In this document: in pieces, positions 1-9,622 of the stretch
How positions within the stretch are numbered: position 1 is the stretch's first letter
Layout of the letters: every line of letters starts with the position of its first letter
Origin: Paenibacillus chondroitinus NBRC 15376
GTDB lineage: Bacteria; Bacillota; Bacilli; Paenibacillales; NBRC-103111
NCBI RefSeq assembly: GCF_004000765.1
Contig: NZ_BILW01000004.1
Span: 62,001 to 126,000 of the forward strand
DNA: 64,000 nt
Reading direction: 5' to 3'
Translations under genes and position numbers: made by a program
The notes under the pieces: generated by a model
Databases searched by the model: none
The model's input: the letters and a program-made list of their open reading frames with translations, nothing else
What the model was told of the DNA's origin: nothing

Positions 1-2300
1 CGCTTGAAAAAGCTTCAGTTACATATAACCCATCAAAAGTAAACGTTTCGGCAATGGAGCAAAAGATTACTGATCTCGGATACAGCACTGTTAAAGATGA
101 GGTTGATTTTAAACTTGTAGGCATGACTTGTGCGGCATGCGCAAATCGAATTGAAAAAGGCTTAAGCAAGATGCCTGGTGTAAGCAAGGCGACGGTGAAT
201 TTTGCTTTGGAGACGGCACATGTAGAGTACAGCGCTGCAGAAGTGTCCGTAACAGACATGATCAACAAAGTAGAGCAGCTCGGTTATCAAGCCATTCGCA
301 AAGAAGAAGCAGCTACAACTGACGGGGACTATAAGCAAAAAGAAATTCGCCACAAGAAAATCCAACTGCTCGTTTCTGCTTTATTTTCATTTCCGCTTCT
401 TTGGGCAATGGTCAGTCATTTTTCATTTACGTCGTGGATTTATTTGCCCGAATTTTTGATGAACCCTTGGGTACAGTTTGCTCTGTCAACGCCGGTTCAA
501 TTTATCATCGGCCGTCAGTTTTACGTTGGAGCATACAAGGCACTCCGAAACAAAAGTGCCAACATGGACGTACTCGTTTCGCTTGGGACATCCGCCGCGT
601 ATTTCTATAGCTTGTATTTGACAATTCAGTGGGCGACAGCAGCAGGTGCTCACCGCCATGCGCCGGATATGTATTACGAAACCAGTGCAATCTTGATTAC
701 GCTCATTATTTTAGGCAAATTGTTCGAAGTTCTTGCAAAGGGACGCACATCGGAAGCCATCAAGAAACTGATGGGGTTGCAAGCGAAAACGGCGCTCGTT
801 GTTCGTGACGGACAAGAGATGACTATGCCAGTAGAAGAACTAATCATCGGAGACATCGTTCTCGTAAGACCCGGCGACAAAATCCCAGTGGACGGTGAAG
901 TGGTCGAAGGAACTTCCGCTGTCGACGAATCCATGCTGACCGGAGAAAGTATCCCAGTTGAAAAAAAGGCCGGCGATGCTGTTATCGGAGCTACGGTGAA
1001 CAAAAATGGCAGGTTGAAAATCAAAGCTACCCGCGTTGGTAAAGAAACGGCACTTGCGCAAATCATTAAAGTCGTGGAAGAAGCACAAGGCTCGAAAGCG
1101 CCGATTCAACGTATCGCTGACGTAATCTCCGGGATTTTTGTGCCAATTGTAGTAGGTATAGCGGTTGTAACGTTTCTGATCTGGTTTATCTGGGTAACTC
1201 CCGGCGAGTTCGCAACAGCCCTGGAAAAGGCTATTGCCGTTCTCGTCATCGCTTGCCCATGTGCATTAGGGCTTGCGACTCCGACGTCGATTATGGCCGG
1301 ATCTGGCCGCGCGGCAGAATTCGGCATTCTGTTCAAAGGCGGTGAGCACCTGGAATCAATGCAAAAAGTAAAGACAATTGTACTGGATAAAACGGGTACG
1401 GTGACAAAAGGAAAGCCGGAGCTGACGGATGTTATTATTGATGGTCATGACGAAACTGAAGCGCTTCGTCTGGTTGGCTCTGCCGAAAAGCAATCCGAGC
1501 ACCCGCTTGCGGAGGCGATCGCTGCAGGCATTATCGCCAAAGGCATTACACTGACTGCTGTGGAGCAGTTCGAAGCGATTCCCGGATACGGCATCCAGGC
1601 AATGGTAGAAGGTAAGGAAGTGCTGGTAGGCACGCGAAAGCTGCTGCAACGTGAAAATATTCCATTCGGAGAAGCGGTGGAGGCGATGGAGCGGCTGGAG
1701 TCCGAGGGCAAAACGGCGATGTTGATCGCAATTGATAAACAATATGCCGGTATGGTTGCCGTTGCCGATACGATCAAGGAAACGTCGAAAGAAGCGATTG
1801 CCAAGCTGAAACAGATTGGCATTGAAGTAATTATGATTACGGGGGACAACAACCGGACCGCTCAAGCAATCGCAAACGAGGTAGGAATTGAACACGTTCT
1901 TGCCGAGGTGCTGCCAGAAGGTAAGGCGGAGGAAGTCAAAAAACTGCAAGCACAAGGTAAAAAAGTCGCAATGGTGGGCGACGGCATTAACGATGCACCG
2001 GCTCTAGCAACTGCAGACGTAGGCATCGCCATCGGTACCGGTACTGATATTGCCATGGAAGCTGCAGATGTGACGCTTATGCGCGGCGAACTTACCAGTA
2101 TCGCTGATGCCATTTATATGAGCCGCAAGACGATGACTAATATCAAACAAAACCTGTTCTGGGCGCTTGGTTACAATACGCTTGGCATACCAATCGCAGC
2201 TGTTGGACTTCTCGCGCCGTGGGTTGCCGGAGCCGCGATGGCACTTAGCTCGGTATCTGTAGTGTTGAATGCACTGCGCCTGCAGCGAGTTAAACTGTAA
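1..2300 (+). CDS. copA: Copper-translocating P1B-type ATPase (CopA), 5' end outside window
   Basis: Exports Cu(I) across the cytoplasmic membrane using ATP. The reading frame is open from base 3, and the residues before the first in-window ATG (54) look like the end of a first HMA metal-binding domain, so the gene begins upstream of the window. Visible in order: a second HMA domain with GMTCAACA, membrane helices, the phosphatase-domain TGES, the membrane [10 protein letters not shown] copper site, the phosphorylation site DKTGTVTKG, the P1B hallmark [18 protein letters not shown], and the last-helix signature [17 protein letters not shown] and MxxSS with CPC indicate Cu(I) rather than Zn or Cd. 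It leads a group with a two-component system and a Met/His-rich lipoprotein. Confidence 0.96.
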   Translation, partial: LEKASVTYNPSKVNVSAMEQKITDLGYSTVKDEVDFKLVGMTCAACANRIEKGLSKMPGVSKATVNFALETAHVEYSAAEVSVTDMINKVEQLGYQAIRKEEAATTDGDYKQKEIRHKKIQLLVSALFSFPLLWAMVSHFSFTSWIYLPEFLMNPWVQFALSTPVQFIIGRQFYVGAYKALRNKSANMDVLVSLGTSAAYFYSLYLTIQWATAAGAHRHAPDMYYETSAILITLIILGKLFEVLAKGRTSEAIKKLMGLQAKTALVVRDGQEMTMPVEELIIGDIVLVRPGDKIPVDGEVVEGTSAVDESMLTGESIPVEKKAGDAVIGATVNKNGRLKIKATRVGKETALAQIIKVVEEAQGSKAPIQRIADVISGIFVPIVVGIAVVTFLIWFIWVTPGEFATALEKAIAVLVIACPCALGLATPTSIMAGSGRAAEFGILFKGGEHLESMQKVKTIVLDKTGTVTKGKPELTDVIIDGHDETEALRLVGSAEKQSEHPLAEAIAAGIIAKGITLTAVEQFEAIPGYGIQAMVEGKEVLVGTRKLLQRENIPFGEAVEAMERLESEGKTAMLIAIDKQYAGMVAVADTIKETSKEAIAKLKQIGIEVIMITGDNNRTAQAIANEVGIEHVLAEVLPEGKAEEVKKLQAQGKKVAMVGDGINDAPALATADVGIAIGTGTDIAMEAADVTLMRGELTSIADAIYMSRKTMTNIKQNLFWALGYNTLGIPIAAVGLLAPWVAGAAMALSSVSVVLNALRLQRVKL

Positions 2301-2323
2301 ATTTCTTTTTGGGAGAGGATCAT

Positions 2324-2944
2324 ATGGGGATGATGAAATTTGCGGTCACACCAGGCTTCGAAGTCGGAGGGACCATATTTAAACCTGAGCAACTTGCACT
2401 ACTTGGATCGATTATTGGGGAAAATGCTAAAATTGAACTGACGAATTTCAAGCAACTGTATGTGGAAATGGAAGTGGAACGCTTAGAAGAAGTAAAGAGG
2501 AAACTGTCTGAGACAGGGTTGGAAATTTATCCAGTAGGATTTGTAACAAAAAGCCTTATACCCTGTAACTTTTGCCGCGGTGCTGAAGACGCCGGGCTTG
2601 AGATTGCACAAAAATTAAACCGCATGATCGCTGGAATATCAACGCCGTCACCGCTAAAAATCGGTTACGCTGGTTGTGCCCTCGGTACGAGTGAACCGCT
2701 GCTGAAAGATATCGGTGTCGTGAAAATGAGAGATAAATTCGATATGTATATCGGTGGGGAACCCAAATCATTAAAGCCTGCCTTTGCGGAATTATTCGTA
2801 ACTGGGGTAGATGCGGAACAAATGATGGATATTGTTCAAAGGCTCATTACGTATTTCCAAAACAATGGGAAGAATAAGGAGAAGTTCTCCAAATTTATTG
2901 GGCGAATTTCAATTGAGAAATTACGCAATACAGTTGCCAGTTAA
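2324..2944 (+). CDS. Nitrite/sulfite reductase ferredoxin-like half-domain protein
   Basis: About 206 residues; the ATG at 2324 follows GGGAGAGG at 2311. It looks like one ferredoxin-like plus siroheme/4Fe-4S half of a nitrite/sulfite reductase: an N-terminal alpha/beta part ending in LEIYPVGFVTKSLIPC, then CNFC and GYAGCALGTSEPLLKDIGVV. Full-length enzymes have C-x5-C and C-x3-C cluster ligands and two such halves. Here the first motif is C-x2-C and the second keeps one Cys, so catalysis as a classical reductase is doubtful. It sits 23 bases after copA and 18 bases before the response regulator, suggesting a redox or metal-cofactor role in the copper response. Substrate unknown. Confidence 0.7.
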   Translation: MGMMKFAVTPGFEVGGTIFKPEQLALLGSIIGENAKIELTNFKQLYVEMEVERLEEVKRKLSETGLEIYPVGFVTKSLIPCNFCRGAEDAGLEIAQKLNRMIAGISTPSPLKIGYAGCALGTSEPLLKDIGVVKMRDKFDMYIGGEPKSLKPAFAELFVTGVDAEQMMDIVQRLITYFQNNGKNKEKFSKFIGRISIEKLRNTVAS

Positions 2945-2962
2945 GATTAACCGGGGGTTTTT

Positions 2963-3658
2963 ATGAAAACAATATTGATGGTAGACGATGAAGAGAAGAT
3001 TCGTGAGGTCGTTGTGTCTTATTTGCAAAAGGATGGATTTCACAGCTTAGAGGCGGATACAGGAAAAAAAGCTCTCGATTTAGTGCGCGGCGGAAATATA
3101 GATCTTGTTATTTTGGATCTCATGCTTCCTGATCTGTCGGGAGAAGAAGTTTGCAAATCGATTCGACAGTTTTCTACGATACCGATTATCATGTTAACAG
3201 CCAAGGTAACGGAGGACGATCGTGTACAAGGACTATCCCTTGGTGCGGATGATTACGTATTAAAACCCTTTAGCACGCGGGAGTTGATTGCCAGAGTGAA
3301 GGCGAACTTACGTCGCGCACACGACGATACTTTGCTCGCTGAAACGATATCGTTTAAGGGTGGGGACCTAACTCTCCATCCTTTAAAACATGAAGTTTTT
3401 AAAAATGGTAATCCCGTAGCTCTTACACCAAACGAATATAAGCTGTTGCAAACTTTTGCCCGACATCCAGGCAGAACTTTTACGCGAGAAGAACTTGTTG
3501 AAAAAGTGCTTGGATTCGATTTCGAAGGTGATGTGCGTGCAATCGATCAACATGTCAAAAATCTCAGGCAAAAGATTGAGTCCGACCCCAAAAGCCCTCA
3601 GTATGTGATTACCGTTTTTGCTGTCGGCTATCGGTTTGCCGGAGGAGAATCCGCATGA
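2963..3658 (+). CDS. OmpR/PhoB-family response regulator
   Basis: 231 residues. The N-terminal receiver domain shows the acidic pair near the start (DDEE), the phospho-acceptor Asp in LVILDLMLPDLSG, the switch Thr in MLTAK and the Lys in LKPF. The C-terminal winged helix ends in VRAIDQHVKNLRQKI and VGYRFAG, typical of the family. Overlap with the following kinase gene (ATGA) shows translational coupling. Position after copA suggests control of copper or envelope-stress genes in a CusR-like way; that role is inferred. Confidence 0.93.
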   Translation: MKTILMVDDEEKIREVVVSYLQKDGFHSLEADTGKKALDLVRGGNIDLVILDLMLPDLSGEEVCKSIRQFSTIPIIMLTAKVTEDDRVQGLSLGADDYVLKPFSTRELIARVKANLRRAHDDTLLAETISFKGGDLTLHPLKHEVFKNGNPVALTPNEYKLLQTFARHPGRTFTREELVEKVLGFDFEGDVRAIDQHVKNLRQKIESDPKSPQYVITVFAVGYRFAGGESA

Positions 3659-4728
3659 AAGGGCTGTACGCTCGAATCGCTATCGCATGCATTGGCATCG
3701 CTTCTGGGGTTCTGCTCATTTCGACGATTACGTTTATCCTTGAAACCCATTACCATCTAAAATTGTATCAGTCTCAAGATATGAATATGACTTCATCGCC
3801 AACATTTGATACGCATTTTGAGCAAGCTCTTGTTCAATCGGTTCTGTGGACAGCGATACTCGGTATTGTTCTTGCGATCGTGATTAGCTTATTTGTGGCA
3901 AAGCGCATAACGGCACCGCTTATTCAAATGAGAAGTGTCGCTGAACGGATGGCCAAAGGTGAGCTTACTTCCCGGACGAAAGTAAACGGTAAAGATGAAT
4001 TGGCTGACCTTGGCCATTCACTTAACTATTTAGCCGAGCAGTTGTTGCTCCAGGAGCAGCTGCGCAAAACAATGACAGCCGATGTAGCCCATGAATTAAG
4101 AACACCGCTTGCAACGCTTAAAAGCCATATGGAAGCAATGATTGAAGGTGTTTGGGACCCAACGGCCAAGCGGTTGGAGTCTTGTTTTGAAGAGATTGAA
4201 CGACTTCGATTCTTAGTTGGGGATTTGGAACAATTAACTGAAGTAGAATCTCCAAATTTTAGGCTGAATATTAAGGAGGAGAACGTAAACTCCATCGTTC
4301 ACCATCATATTGAAGCCAGCCAAGCTGCTTATGAGAAAAAGGGAGTTCGGCTCCTCTTCCATGATGGTGTCAATATTCAAGCGTCTTTAGATAAGTTGCG
4401 CTTTGGCCAAATCATGGTCAATTTACTTAGTAATGCCTTGAAATTTACACCGGAGGGTGGAAAGGTTAATGTTGCGGTAACGGAGCAGGCCCAAAAGGTT
4501 TGTATTTCGGTATCGGATACCGGAATCGGTATTGATGAAAAGGAACTCTCGTTTGTCTTTGAAAGATTTTATCGTGCCGATAAGTCCCGAGACCGAAAAT
4601 CCGGGGGGAGTGGGATTGGGCTAACGATTGTAAAAAAGTTAGTTGAGGCACATGGGGGTACAATCGAAATCCGAAGCCAAATGGGCAAAGGAACAACGGT
4701 TGAATTTTGTCTGCCTAAATCAAAGTGA
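3655..4728 (+). CDS. Membrane sensor histidine kinase paired with the upstream regulator
   Basis: 357 residues. Two transmembrane segments (about 6-28 and 62-82) enclose a short extracytoplasmic loop that includes a MNMTSS stretch. A HAMP linker follows, then the HisKA box with the phospho-acceptor His in DVAHELRTPLATLK, and an ATPase domain with the N box (NLLSNALKFTPEGG), DTGIGI and GGSGIGL. The start overlaps the regulator stop by 4 bases. The ligand is unknown; copper or periplasmic stress fits the neighbours. Confidence 0.93.
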   Translation: MKGLYARIAIACIGIASGVLLISTITFILETHYHLKLYQSQDMNMTSSPTFDTHFEQALVQSVLWTAILGIVLAIVISLFVAKRITAPLIQMRSVAERMAKGELTSRTKVNGKDELADLGHSLNYLAEQLLLQEQLRKTMTADVAHELRTPLATLKSHMEAMIEGVWDPTAKRLESCFEEIERLRFLVGDLEQLTEVESPNFRLNIKEENVNSIVHHHIEASQAAYEKKGVRLLFHDGVNIQASLDKLRFGQIMVNLLSNALKFTPEGGKVNVAVTEQAQKVCISVSDTGIGIDEKELSFVFERFYRADKSRDRKSGGSGIGLTIVKKLVEAHGGTIEIRSQMGKGTTVEFCLPKSK

Positions 4729-4806
4729 TCTTTCTCACAAAATCTACACAACTGTTTATTACAATGAATTTAGATTAAATCATCACCTGTGGAAGGGGTT
4801 AATGTA

Positions 4807-5379
4807 ATGAAAAAGAAGATAGCCTTACTCGGTGCTACTGTGATCCTGGCTGTTGCTTTAAGTGCTTGTGGTAAAAGTTCGGATCAAGGTCAGGCTGCAA
4901 ACAATAGTCAACAAGGAATGAATATGAACCACTCTGGCATGGATATGGAACATTCCTCTTCGGATAAGCTTCCTGCAGGTCTTAAAGAAGCCAAAAATCC
5001 AAAGTTTAAGGTTGGAAGCCAAGCGGTCATACTTGACGACCATATGCCGGGTATGAAAGGTGCGACTGCAACGATTGTTGGAGCATATGATACTACGGTT
5101 TATACCGTCTCGTACGTTCCGACAACAGGCGGGGAAAAGGTTACAAAGCATAAGTGGGTTGTTCAAGAGGAAATTAAAGATGCAGGTGATAAACCATTTG
5201 CTAAAGGTGCAGAAGTAACGCTAATGGCTGACCATATGAAGGGCATGAATGGAGCCAAGGCAACGATTGATTCTGCTGAGCAAACAACCGTTTATGTGGT
5301 GGATTATACGCCGACAACTGGCGAAGCTCCGGTTAAAAACCATAAATGGGTGACAGAGAGCGAACTTTCTGCTAAGTAA
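4807..5379 (+). CDS. YdhK-like lipoprotein with two DUF1541 repeats
   Basis: About 190 residues. The ATG at 4807 is chosen because GGAAGGGGT lies 7 bases upstream and a lipoprotein signal follows at once (KKKIALLGA...LSAC, lipobox Cys). The mature N terminus is rich in Met and His (MNMNHSGMDMEHSS), a common soft-metal binding feature. Two tandem repeats follow, each with DHMxGMxGAxATI, a TTVYxVxYxPTTG strand and KHKWV. DUF1541 proteins are often found beside copper ATPases. Metal binding outside the membrane is likely but inferred. Confidence 0.88.
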   Translation: MKKKIALLGATVILAVALSACGKSSDQGQAANNSQQGMNMNHSGMDMEHSSSDKLPAGLKEAKNPKFKVGSQAVILDDHMPGMKGATATIVGAYDTTVYTVSYVPTTGGEKVTKHKWVVQEEIKDAGDKPFAKGAEVTLMADHMKGMNGAKATIDSAEQTTVYVVDYTPTTGEAPVKNHKWVTESELSAK

Positions 5380-5503
5380 AAATGTGACGTCATACATTTG
5401 GGGTCAGTTCGACAAAATGTCAAAGTCATAACAATTGCTGAGGCTCATTAAGATAAATTTGCCCAGTTGTTCTGAATATTGCTGTTCAAAAACAGATGAA
5501 ATG

Positions 5504-5533
5504 AGCAGCCCATTTTCTTGGGGCTGCTTTTTG
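5504..5533 (+). terminator. Intrinsic terminator before the TVP38 gene
   Basis: AGCAGCCC (5504) pairs perfectly with GGGCTGCT (5521) and is followed by TTTTT. It probably ends the copper transcription unit. Confidence 0.75.
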
Positions 5534-5562
5534 GGCATAATGGAAATTCCAAGGAGGCAGAC

Positions 5563-6174
5563 GTGAAAAAGTGGTTGCCAGTCATCATTTACGTGATAGT
5601 CATTATGCTTATATTTCTGAATAAAGAACAACTTATAATCTGGATTCAACGCAGAGATTCAACTAACATTATGGCGATAATGATAATAGCAACGTTATTT
5701 GCTTTGTTCCCAGTTGTTCCTTACGGGTTATTTGCTGGGGCTCTTGGGGCGAAATTTGGTTTTTTTACAGGTGGCATTATTAATATTTTAGCATCAACTT
5801 GTGCCGCACTTATCATGTTTTTAATTTTCCGCTATTCATTTTCCGGACCTGCAAGAAGAATGATTGCTCGATATCAAAGAGTCGAACATTTTACAAAAAT
5901 GTTCGAAGCCAACGCATTTTTGGCAGTGTTATTCGCTCGCCTCATCCCCATTATTCCAGCGCAGGTTGTAAATATTTATTCAGCAATTAGTCGAATCAAA
6001 TTTATTACTTTCACCCTAGCGACAGTTTTGGGCAAAATCCCTCTAATGATGACGTTCGCTTTGCTGGGCGATCAATTATTTGAGAACACGACTAATGTCG
6101 TTATTACGATCGTGCTATATTCAGGATTTCTTTTATTGGTTTACGTTACATATCGGGCCTTAGGCAAACAGTAG
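5563..6174 (+). CDS. TVP38/TMEM64 (DedA-like) membrane protein
   Basis: About 203 residues. The GTG at 5563 is preferred to upstream codons because AAGGAGG sits 7 bases before it and the first hydrophobic segment starts immediately. Several membrane helices and the SNARE-associated/VTT core are visible: FxLFPVVPYGLFAGALGAKFG, the re-entrant loop glycines, then FLAVLFARLIPIIPAQVVNIYSA and GKIPLMMTFALLGD. Related proteins are lipid scramblase-like or transport-linked. Two decayed copies of this gene lie at 27540-27921 and 29868-29980. Confidence 0.85.
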   Translation: MKKWLPVIIYVIVIMLIFLNKEQLIIWIQRRDSTNIMAIMIIATLFALFPVVPYGLFAGALGAKFGFFTGGIINILASTCAALIMFLIFRYSFSGPARRMIARYQRVEHFTKMFEANAFLAVLFARLIPIIPAQVVNIYSAISRIKFITFTLATVLGKIPLMMTFALLGDQLFENTTNVVITIVLYSGFLLLVYVTYRALGKQ

Positions 6175-6379
6175 TTGTTACTTCAAATCGCTTCATTGGA
6201 ACTAAATATACAGGTGGGTGGAAAAGCCAAGTCAAGCGCATGTAGGGGCAACTTGAATGTGGGCAAAGACGTTGATCACCGTCATTGGCCATTATCCACC
6301 ATGTATGCTTTTCCTTACTAAGAATATCATTAAGTTTACCTAAAAATTGGATAAAAATTTATTCTGTATTCAAATTCGA

Positions 6380-6910
6380 TTATCCCTTAAAAGAGGGAGG
6401 GGTATGAAGCCAACCTTTTTTGGTTAATAACTGTTTCATTGTTAACCCCCATATCATTAATAACATTTGATACTTCCCAAAATGAGCCCCCACATCCGCT
6501 CTGACCGATTCTGTTAATCCCCTTGTAGCAATTTGAATCCCCATAAGAACGGCCCAAGATAATTGATTAGCTGTTTCCTCATCGGTTAGCTTTATTCCCT
6601 CAGAAAGATTAGAGACATCCATTATTAACGGTTTCTCTGGGCTAATGTTTGGTAATGGTACTCCTTCATTTTTCAAAAAATCTTCTAACTCAGTTTTAAT
6701 TGGTTTAAGGACATTTTCAATAAGATCATTAATTTTCTCTTTCAGTTCCGGGTCCTGGCATACATTGAGCCCGATTTGTGCATTTTTTAAGGTGTTTTCT
6801 ATACCTATCTTGTAATACCACAAGTGATAAGCTTCTCCTATATGAAGAGGTGGTTTATCTCCATCTAAAAACGGCTCAAAAGCCGATTTAAATACCTCAA
6901 TTAAGTTCAT
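6380..6910 (-). CDS. DUF3231-family protein
   Basis: 176 residues, with AAAGGAG in front of the ATG on the minus strand. The helical sequence starts with a HIGEAYHLWYYKIGIENTLKNAQIG segment and ends with MLLMIWGLTMKQLLTKKGWLHTPP, the layout of one DUF3231 (ferritin-like fold) repeat; many family members have two repeats, so this is a short form. Function unknown. It is divergent from the sulfur cluster and shares its upstream region with the thioredoxin promoter. Confidence 0.7.
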   Translation of the reverse strand: MNLIEVFKSAFEPFLDGDKPPLHIGEAYHLWYYKIGIENTLKNAQIGLNVCQDPELKEKINDLIENVLKPIKTELEDFLKNEGVPLPNISPEKPLIMDVSNLSEGIKLTDEETANQLSWAVLMGIQIATRGLTESVRADVGAHFGKYQMLLMIWGLTMKQLLTKKGWLHTPPSFKG

Positions 6911-6957
6911 TTGTTTTGACTCCTTTGTTTTGTAGATTTTAAGTGATTCAAAGGGGG

Positions 6958-6986
6958 TTGACGAAACGAGAAAAATTTAATATAGT
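6958..6986 (+). promoter_or_regulatory. Sigma-A promoter of the sulfur cluster
   Basis: TTGACG (6958) and TATAGT (6981) are separated by 17 bases. The predicted start falls on the CstR-like operator at 6993, so a bound repressor would block initiation. Confidence 0.75.
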
Positions 6987-6992
6987 AACAAC

Positions 6993-7008
6993 ATACCCCA
7001 TCGGGTAT
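6993..7008. promoter_or_regulatory. CstR-like operator 1 (perfect)
   Basis: ATACCC-CATC-GGGTAT, a perfect inverted repeat just downstream of the -10 of the thioredoxin gene. CsoR/CstR-family repressors bind G/C-tract palindromes of this kind, and a CstR-type gene lies at 12964. Confidence 0.8.
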
Positions 7009-7037
7009 GGGTATATGACGAAAAGGAGGTTTCATTA

Positions 7038-7358
7038 ATGTCTGTAGTTCATGTAACAGATAAAACATTTGATCAACGAGTGATAAATACTGATAAACTT
7101 GTTCTCGTTGATTTTTTTGCCAACTGGTGTGGGCCCTGTAAGGCGCTTGCTCCTGTACTCGAAGAAATTGGAAAAGAGCTTGGAAGTAACGTGATCATTG
7201 CAAAAGTCAATGTAGATCACAACCCAATGGTTTCTTCAAAATATGGCATTATGAGTATTCCCACTCTTATATTATTTAAGAATGGGAAAATCGTGGAAAC
7301 AATTTCAGGACTACAGTCTAAATCCTATTTAATAAACATGGTAAGAAAGCACTTTTAA
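7038..7358 (+). CDS. Thioredoxin
   Basis: 106 residues, standard thioredoxin length, with the redox motif WCGPC in FFANWCGPCKALAP and the cis-Pro in MSIPTLILF. AAAGGAGG lies upstream. As first gene behind a CstR-like operator it is likely induced by persulfide/sulfide and may reduce persulfidated proteins or regenerate rhodaneses; that partner role is inferred. Confidence 0.93.
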   Translation: MSVVHVTDKTFDQRVINTDKLVLVDFFANWCGPCKALAPVLEEIGKELGSNVIIAKVNVDHNPMVSSKYGIMSIPTLILFKNGKIVETISGLQSKSYLINMVRKHF

Positions 7359-7385
7359 TCTGGAAATATTTTTTTGTCTAAAATA

Positions 7386-7401
7386 ATACCCTATGGGGTA
7401 T
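7386..7401. promoter_or_regulatory. CstR-like operator 2 (perfect)
   Basis: ATACCC-TATG-GGGTAT, a perfect inverted repeat between the thioredoxin gene and the TauE/SafE exporter gene. Confidence 0.8.
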
Positions 7402-7460
7402 CTGGATAGATTGGTTTTGAGTACACTACTTTTGATTGATTGTAGAAAGGCAGGAGTGCT

Positions 7461-8240
7461 ATGGATTGGACATGGATTATTACCATTTTCGCAATTGGAT
7501 TCCTGGGCTCATTCATTTCCGGAATGGTTGGTATTGGCGGTTCCATCATTAACTACCCGATGCTGCTTTTTATTCCGCCGGCATTAGGATTTGCCGCTTT
7601 TACGGCCCAGGAAGTATCGGCCATCAGTGCGATTCAAGTGTTCTTTGCTAGTTTGATGGGAATGCTCGTCTTCCGTAAAGGAGGACTTCTGAATAAGTCT
7701 TTGGTTCTTTACATGGGTGTTTCCATTATCATTGGCAGTTTTTTGGGCAGCTTCATCTCAAACACTTTACCCAGCTCGGTTATTAACCTTGTATATGCCG
7801 TTCTAGCTCTGATTGCTGCCGTAATGATGTTTCTCCCTAAAAAGGGAAGTGACACACAAGATGTAAGCCAAATTACGTTTCATAAACCGTTAGCTGTCAT
7901 ATTAGCCTTAATCATTGGTACTGTTTCTGGGATTGTAGGTGCGGCGGGGGCGTTTATAATTGTACCGGTCATGCTTGTCGTACTTAAAATACCTACGAGA
8001 GTCGCCATTGCATCTTCGCTTGCGATTACTTTTATATCATCCATCGGTTCCACGACAGGCAAGTTTATGGGAGGGCATATGTTATTAATTCCTTCCATTG
8101 TTCTTGTGGTTGCGAGCACAATTGCTTCACCGATCGGAGCCAAAATAAGTAAGAAAGTGAACACCAAGATCCTTCAATGGATTTTAGCCGGGTTGATCAC
8201 GGCTACTGTCATCAAGATTTGGATCTCGATTTTATTCTAG
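7461..8240 (+). CDS. TauE/SafE-family sulfite/organosulfur exporter (YrkJ-like)
   Basis: 259 residues, about eight membrane helices in two related halves, with the family glycine motifs GFLGSFISGMVGIGG near the N terminus and GTVSGIVGAAGAFIIVPVM in the second half. The start ATG at 7461 follows AGGAG. Family members export sulfite or small sulfonates. Here it would remove sulfite made by the downstream persulfide dioxygenase; the arrangement resembles the B. subtilis yrk genes and S. aureus tauE beside cstAB. Confidence 0.9.
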   Translation: MDWTWIITIFAIGFLGSFISGMVGIGGSIINYPMLLFIPPALGFAAFTAQEVSAISAIQVFFASLMGMLVFRKGGLLNKSLVLYMGVSIIIGSFLGSFISNTLPSSVINLVYAVLALIAAVMMFLPKKGSDTQDVSQITFHKPLAVILALIIGTVSGIVGAAGAFIIVPVMLVVLKIPTRVAIASSLAITFISSIGSTTGKFMGGHMLLIPSIVLVVASTIASPIGAKISKKVNTKILQWILAGLITATVIKIWISILF

Positions 8241-8252
8241 GGGGAATATTAG

Positions 8253-8567
8253 ATGAGTACTTACAAGGAACAGCTTCCGCATGAAGTGCTAGACCGTATG
8301 AAGAGAAAGGATCAAGTGATTATTCTCGATGTTCGTGAGCCTGATGAATGGGAATCTGGACATATTCCAGGTGCCAAGCACATTCCATTAGGCGAAATTA
8401 ACAGAGCGCTGAATGAGCTTGATTCAAAGCAAGAGACCATTATTGTATGCCGCAGCGGAAATCGAAGCGGCAGGGCATGCGAGTTTTTGTCTTCCCTGGG
8501 CTATAACGTTGTGAATATGCCAGGGGGCATGTTGGAATGGCCTGGAGATATGGAATACGGGAAATAA
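8253..8567 (+). CDS. Single-domain rhodanese sulfurtransferase
   Basis: 104 residues, one rhodanese domain: VIILDVREPDEWESGHIPGA, the active-site loop CRSGNRSG with catalytic Cys, and PGGMLEWPG at the end. It starts 13 bases after the exporter gene with GGGGG upstream. It carries a persulfide on its Cys and passes sulfur to acceptors such as TusA or thioredoxin. Confidence 0.93.
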   Translation: MSTYKEQLPHEVLDRMKRKDQVIILDVREPDEWESGHIPGAKHIPLGEINRALNELDSKQETIIVCRSGNRSGRACEFLSSLGYNVVNMPGGMLEWPGDMEYGK

Positions 8568-8599
8568 GCATATTAAAAACAGATGGAGGTCATGAAATC

Positions 8600-9172
8600 A
8601 TGGCAACTTTACAAGTGGATCGTACATTAGAATGTGAGGGACTTGCCTGCCCGATGCCGGTGGTTCGTACAAAGAAGGCAGTGGATGAAATGAACCCGGG
8701 TGAGGTATTAGAGGTACGCGCAACGGACAAAGGCTCGGTTGCAGATCTGAAAGGCTGGGCAAGCAGGACGGGACATCAATATGTCGGGTTAAAAGAAGAA
8801 AACGGGGTTTATCGCCATTACATTCGGAAAGCTGAGTCGTCCGAAACCAAAGCGGAACAAAAATATCCGCACACTGCTTCAAATGATGAGGTGAAGACAA
8901 AATTAACATCAGGAGAGAACCTGCATGTAATTGATGTTCGGGAACCGGCTGAATATGCTTTTGGACGCATTCCGGGAGCAGTTTCTATTCCCCTTGGTGA
9001 ACTGGAGGAGAAAATAGCGAATCTTGATCCGAGCAAGGAATATTACGTAGTATGTCGTACCGGCAACCGTAGCGATATGGCCTGCCAGATTCTCTCTGAA
9101 AGAGGATTTAACAATTTGAAAAATGTAGTTCCAGGCATGTCTGAATGGACACATGATGTAGAACAAGACTAA
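8600..9172 (+). CDS. yrkF: TusA-rhodanese fusion (YrkF-like)
   Basis: About 190 residues. The ATG at 8600 with GGAGG upstream is chosen because the TusA domain begins right after it. N-terminal TusA/SirA domain with CEGLACPMPVVRTKKAV (persulfide Cys in CPxP); C-terminal rhodanese domain with VIDVREPAEYAFGRIPGA and the loop CRTGNRSD. Fusion lets sulfur move within one protein. Domain order is that of B. subtilis YrkF. Confidence 0.92.
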   Translation: MATLQVDRTLECEGLACPMPVVRTKKAVDEMNPGEVLEVRATDKGSVADLKGWASRTGHQYVGLKEENGVYRHYIRKAESSETKAEQKYPHTASNDEVKTKLTSGENLHVIDVREPAEYAFGRIPGAVSIPLGELEEKIANLDPSKEYYVVCRTGNRSDMACQILSERGFNNLKNVVPGMSEWTHDVEQD

Positions 9173-9197
9173 GAAAAATAAAAGGAGACGAAGAACA

Positions 9198-9596
9198 ATG
9201 ACTAACAAAAAAGTAGCTCTTATTGCATCGACAGGCGGTTTGGAGACAGCTTATAAGGTTCTTAATATTGCAACAGCGGCGGCTGCACTTGATGCCGAAG
9301 TAGCCATCTTCTTTACTTTCGAAGGACTTTCCATCATTCACAAAGAGTCTGAGCAAATGCTGCAGCTTAAGCCTGGTAATGAAGGATTGGCAGAAGGATT
9401 TAAAAAAGCGAACGTTCCGTCTGTCAAAGAGTTAATTGAAATTGCGAAAGAGTCAGACGTTCGCTTAATTGGCTGTCAAATGACGATTGATGTCATGGGT
9501 CTTGAAAAAGAACATTTTATCGACGGCATTGAGCTCGGAGGAGCCGCGACATTCCTTGACTTTGCTTTTGATGCTCAGGTGAGCTTGAATTTCTAA
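9198..9596 (+). CDS. DsrE/DsrF-like sulfur-carrier protein
   Basis: 132 residues. An alpha/beta DsrE-like fold is suggested by KKVALIASTGGLETAYKVLN, then EVAIFFTFEGL, and the conserved Cys93 in RLIGCQMTIDVMG, ending in GGAATFLDFAFDA. Proteins of this family hold a persulfide on that Cys and exchange sulfur with TusA and rhodaneses. It lies between the TusA-rhodanese and the dioxygenase genes in one apparent operon. Confidence 0.88.
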   Translation: MTNKKVALIASTGGLETAYKVLNIATAAAALDAEVAIFFTFEGLSIIHKESEQMLQLKPGNEGLAEGFKKANVPSVKELIEIAKESDVRLIGCQMTIDVMGLEKEHFIDGIELGGAATFLDFAFDAQVSLNF

Positions 9597-9622
9597 AATA
9601 AGAAATAGGAGGGCTATGAATC

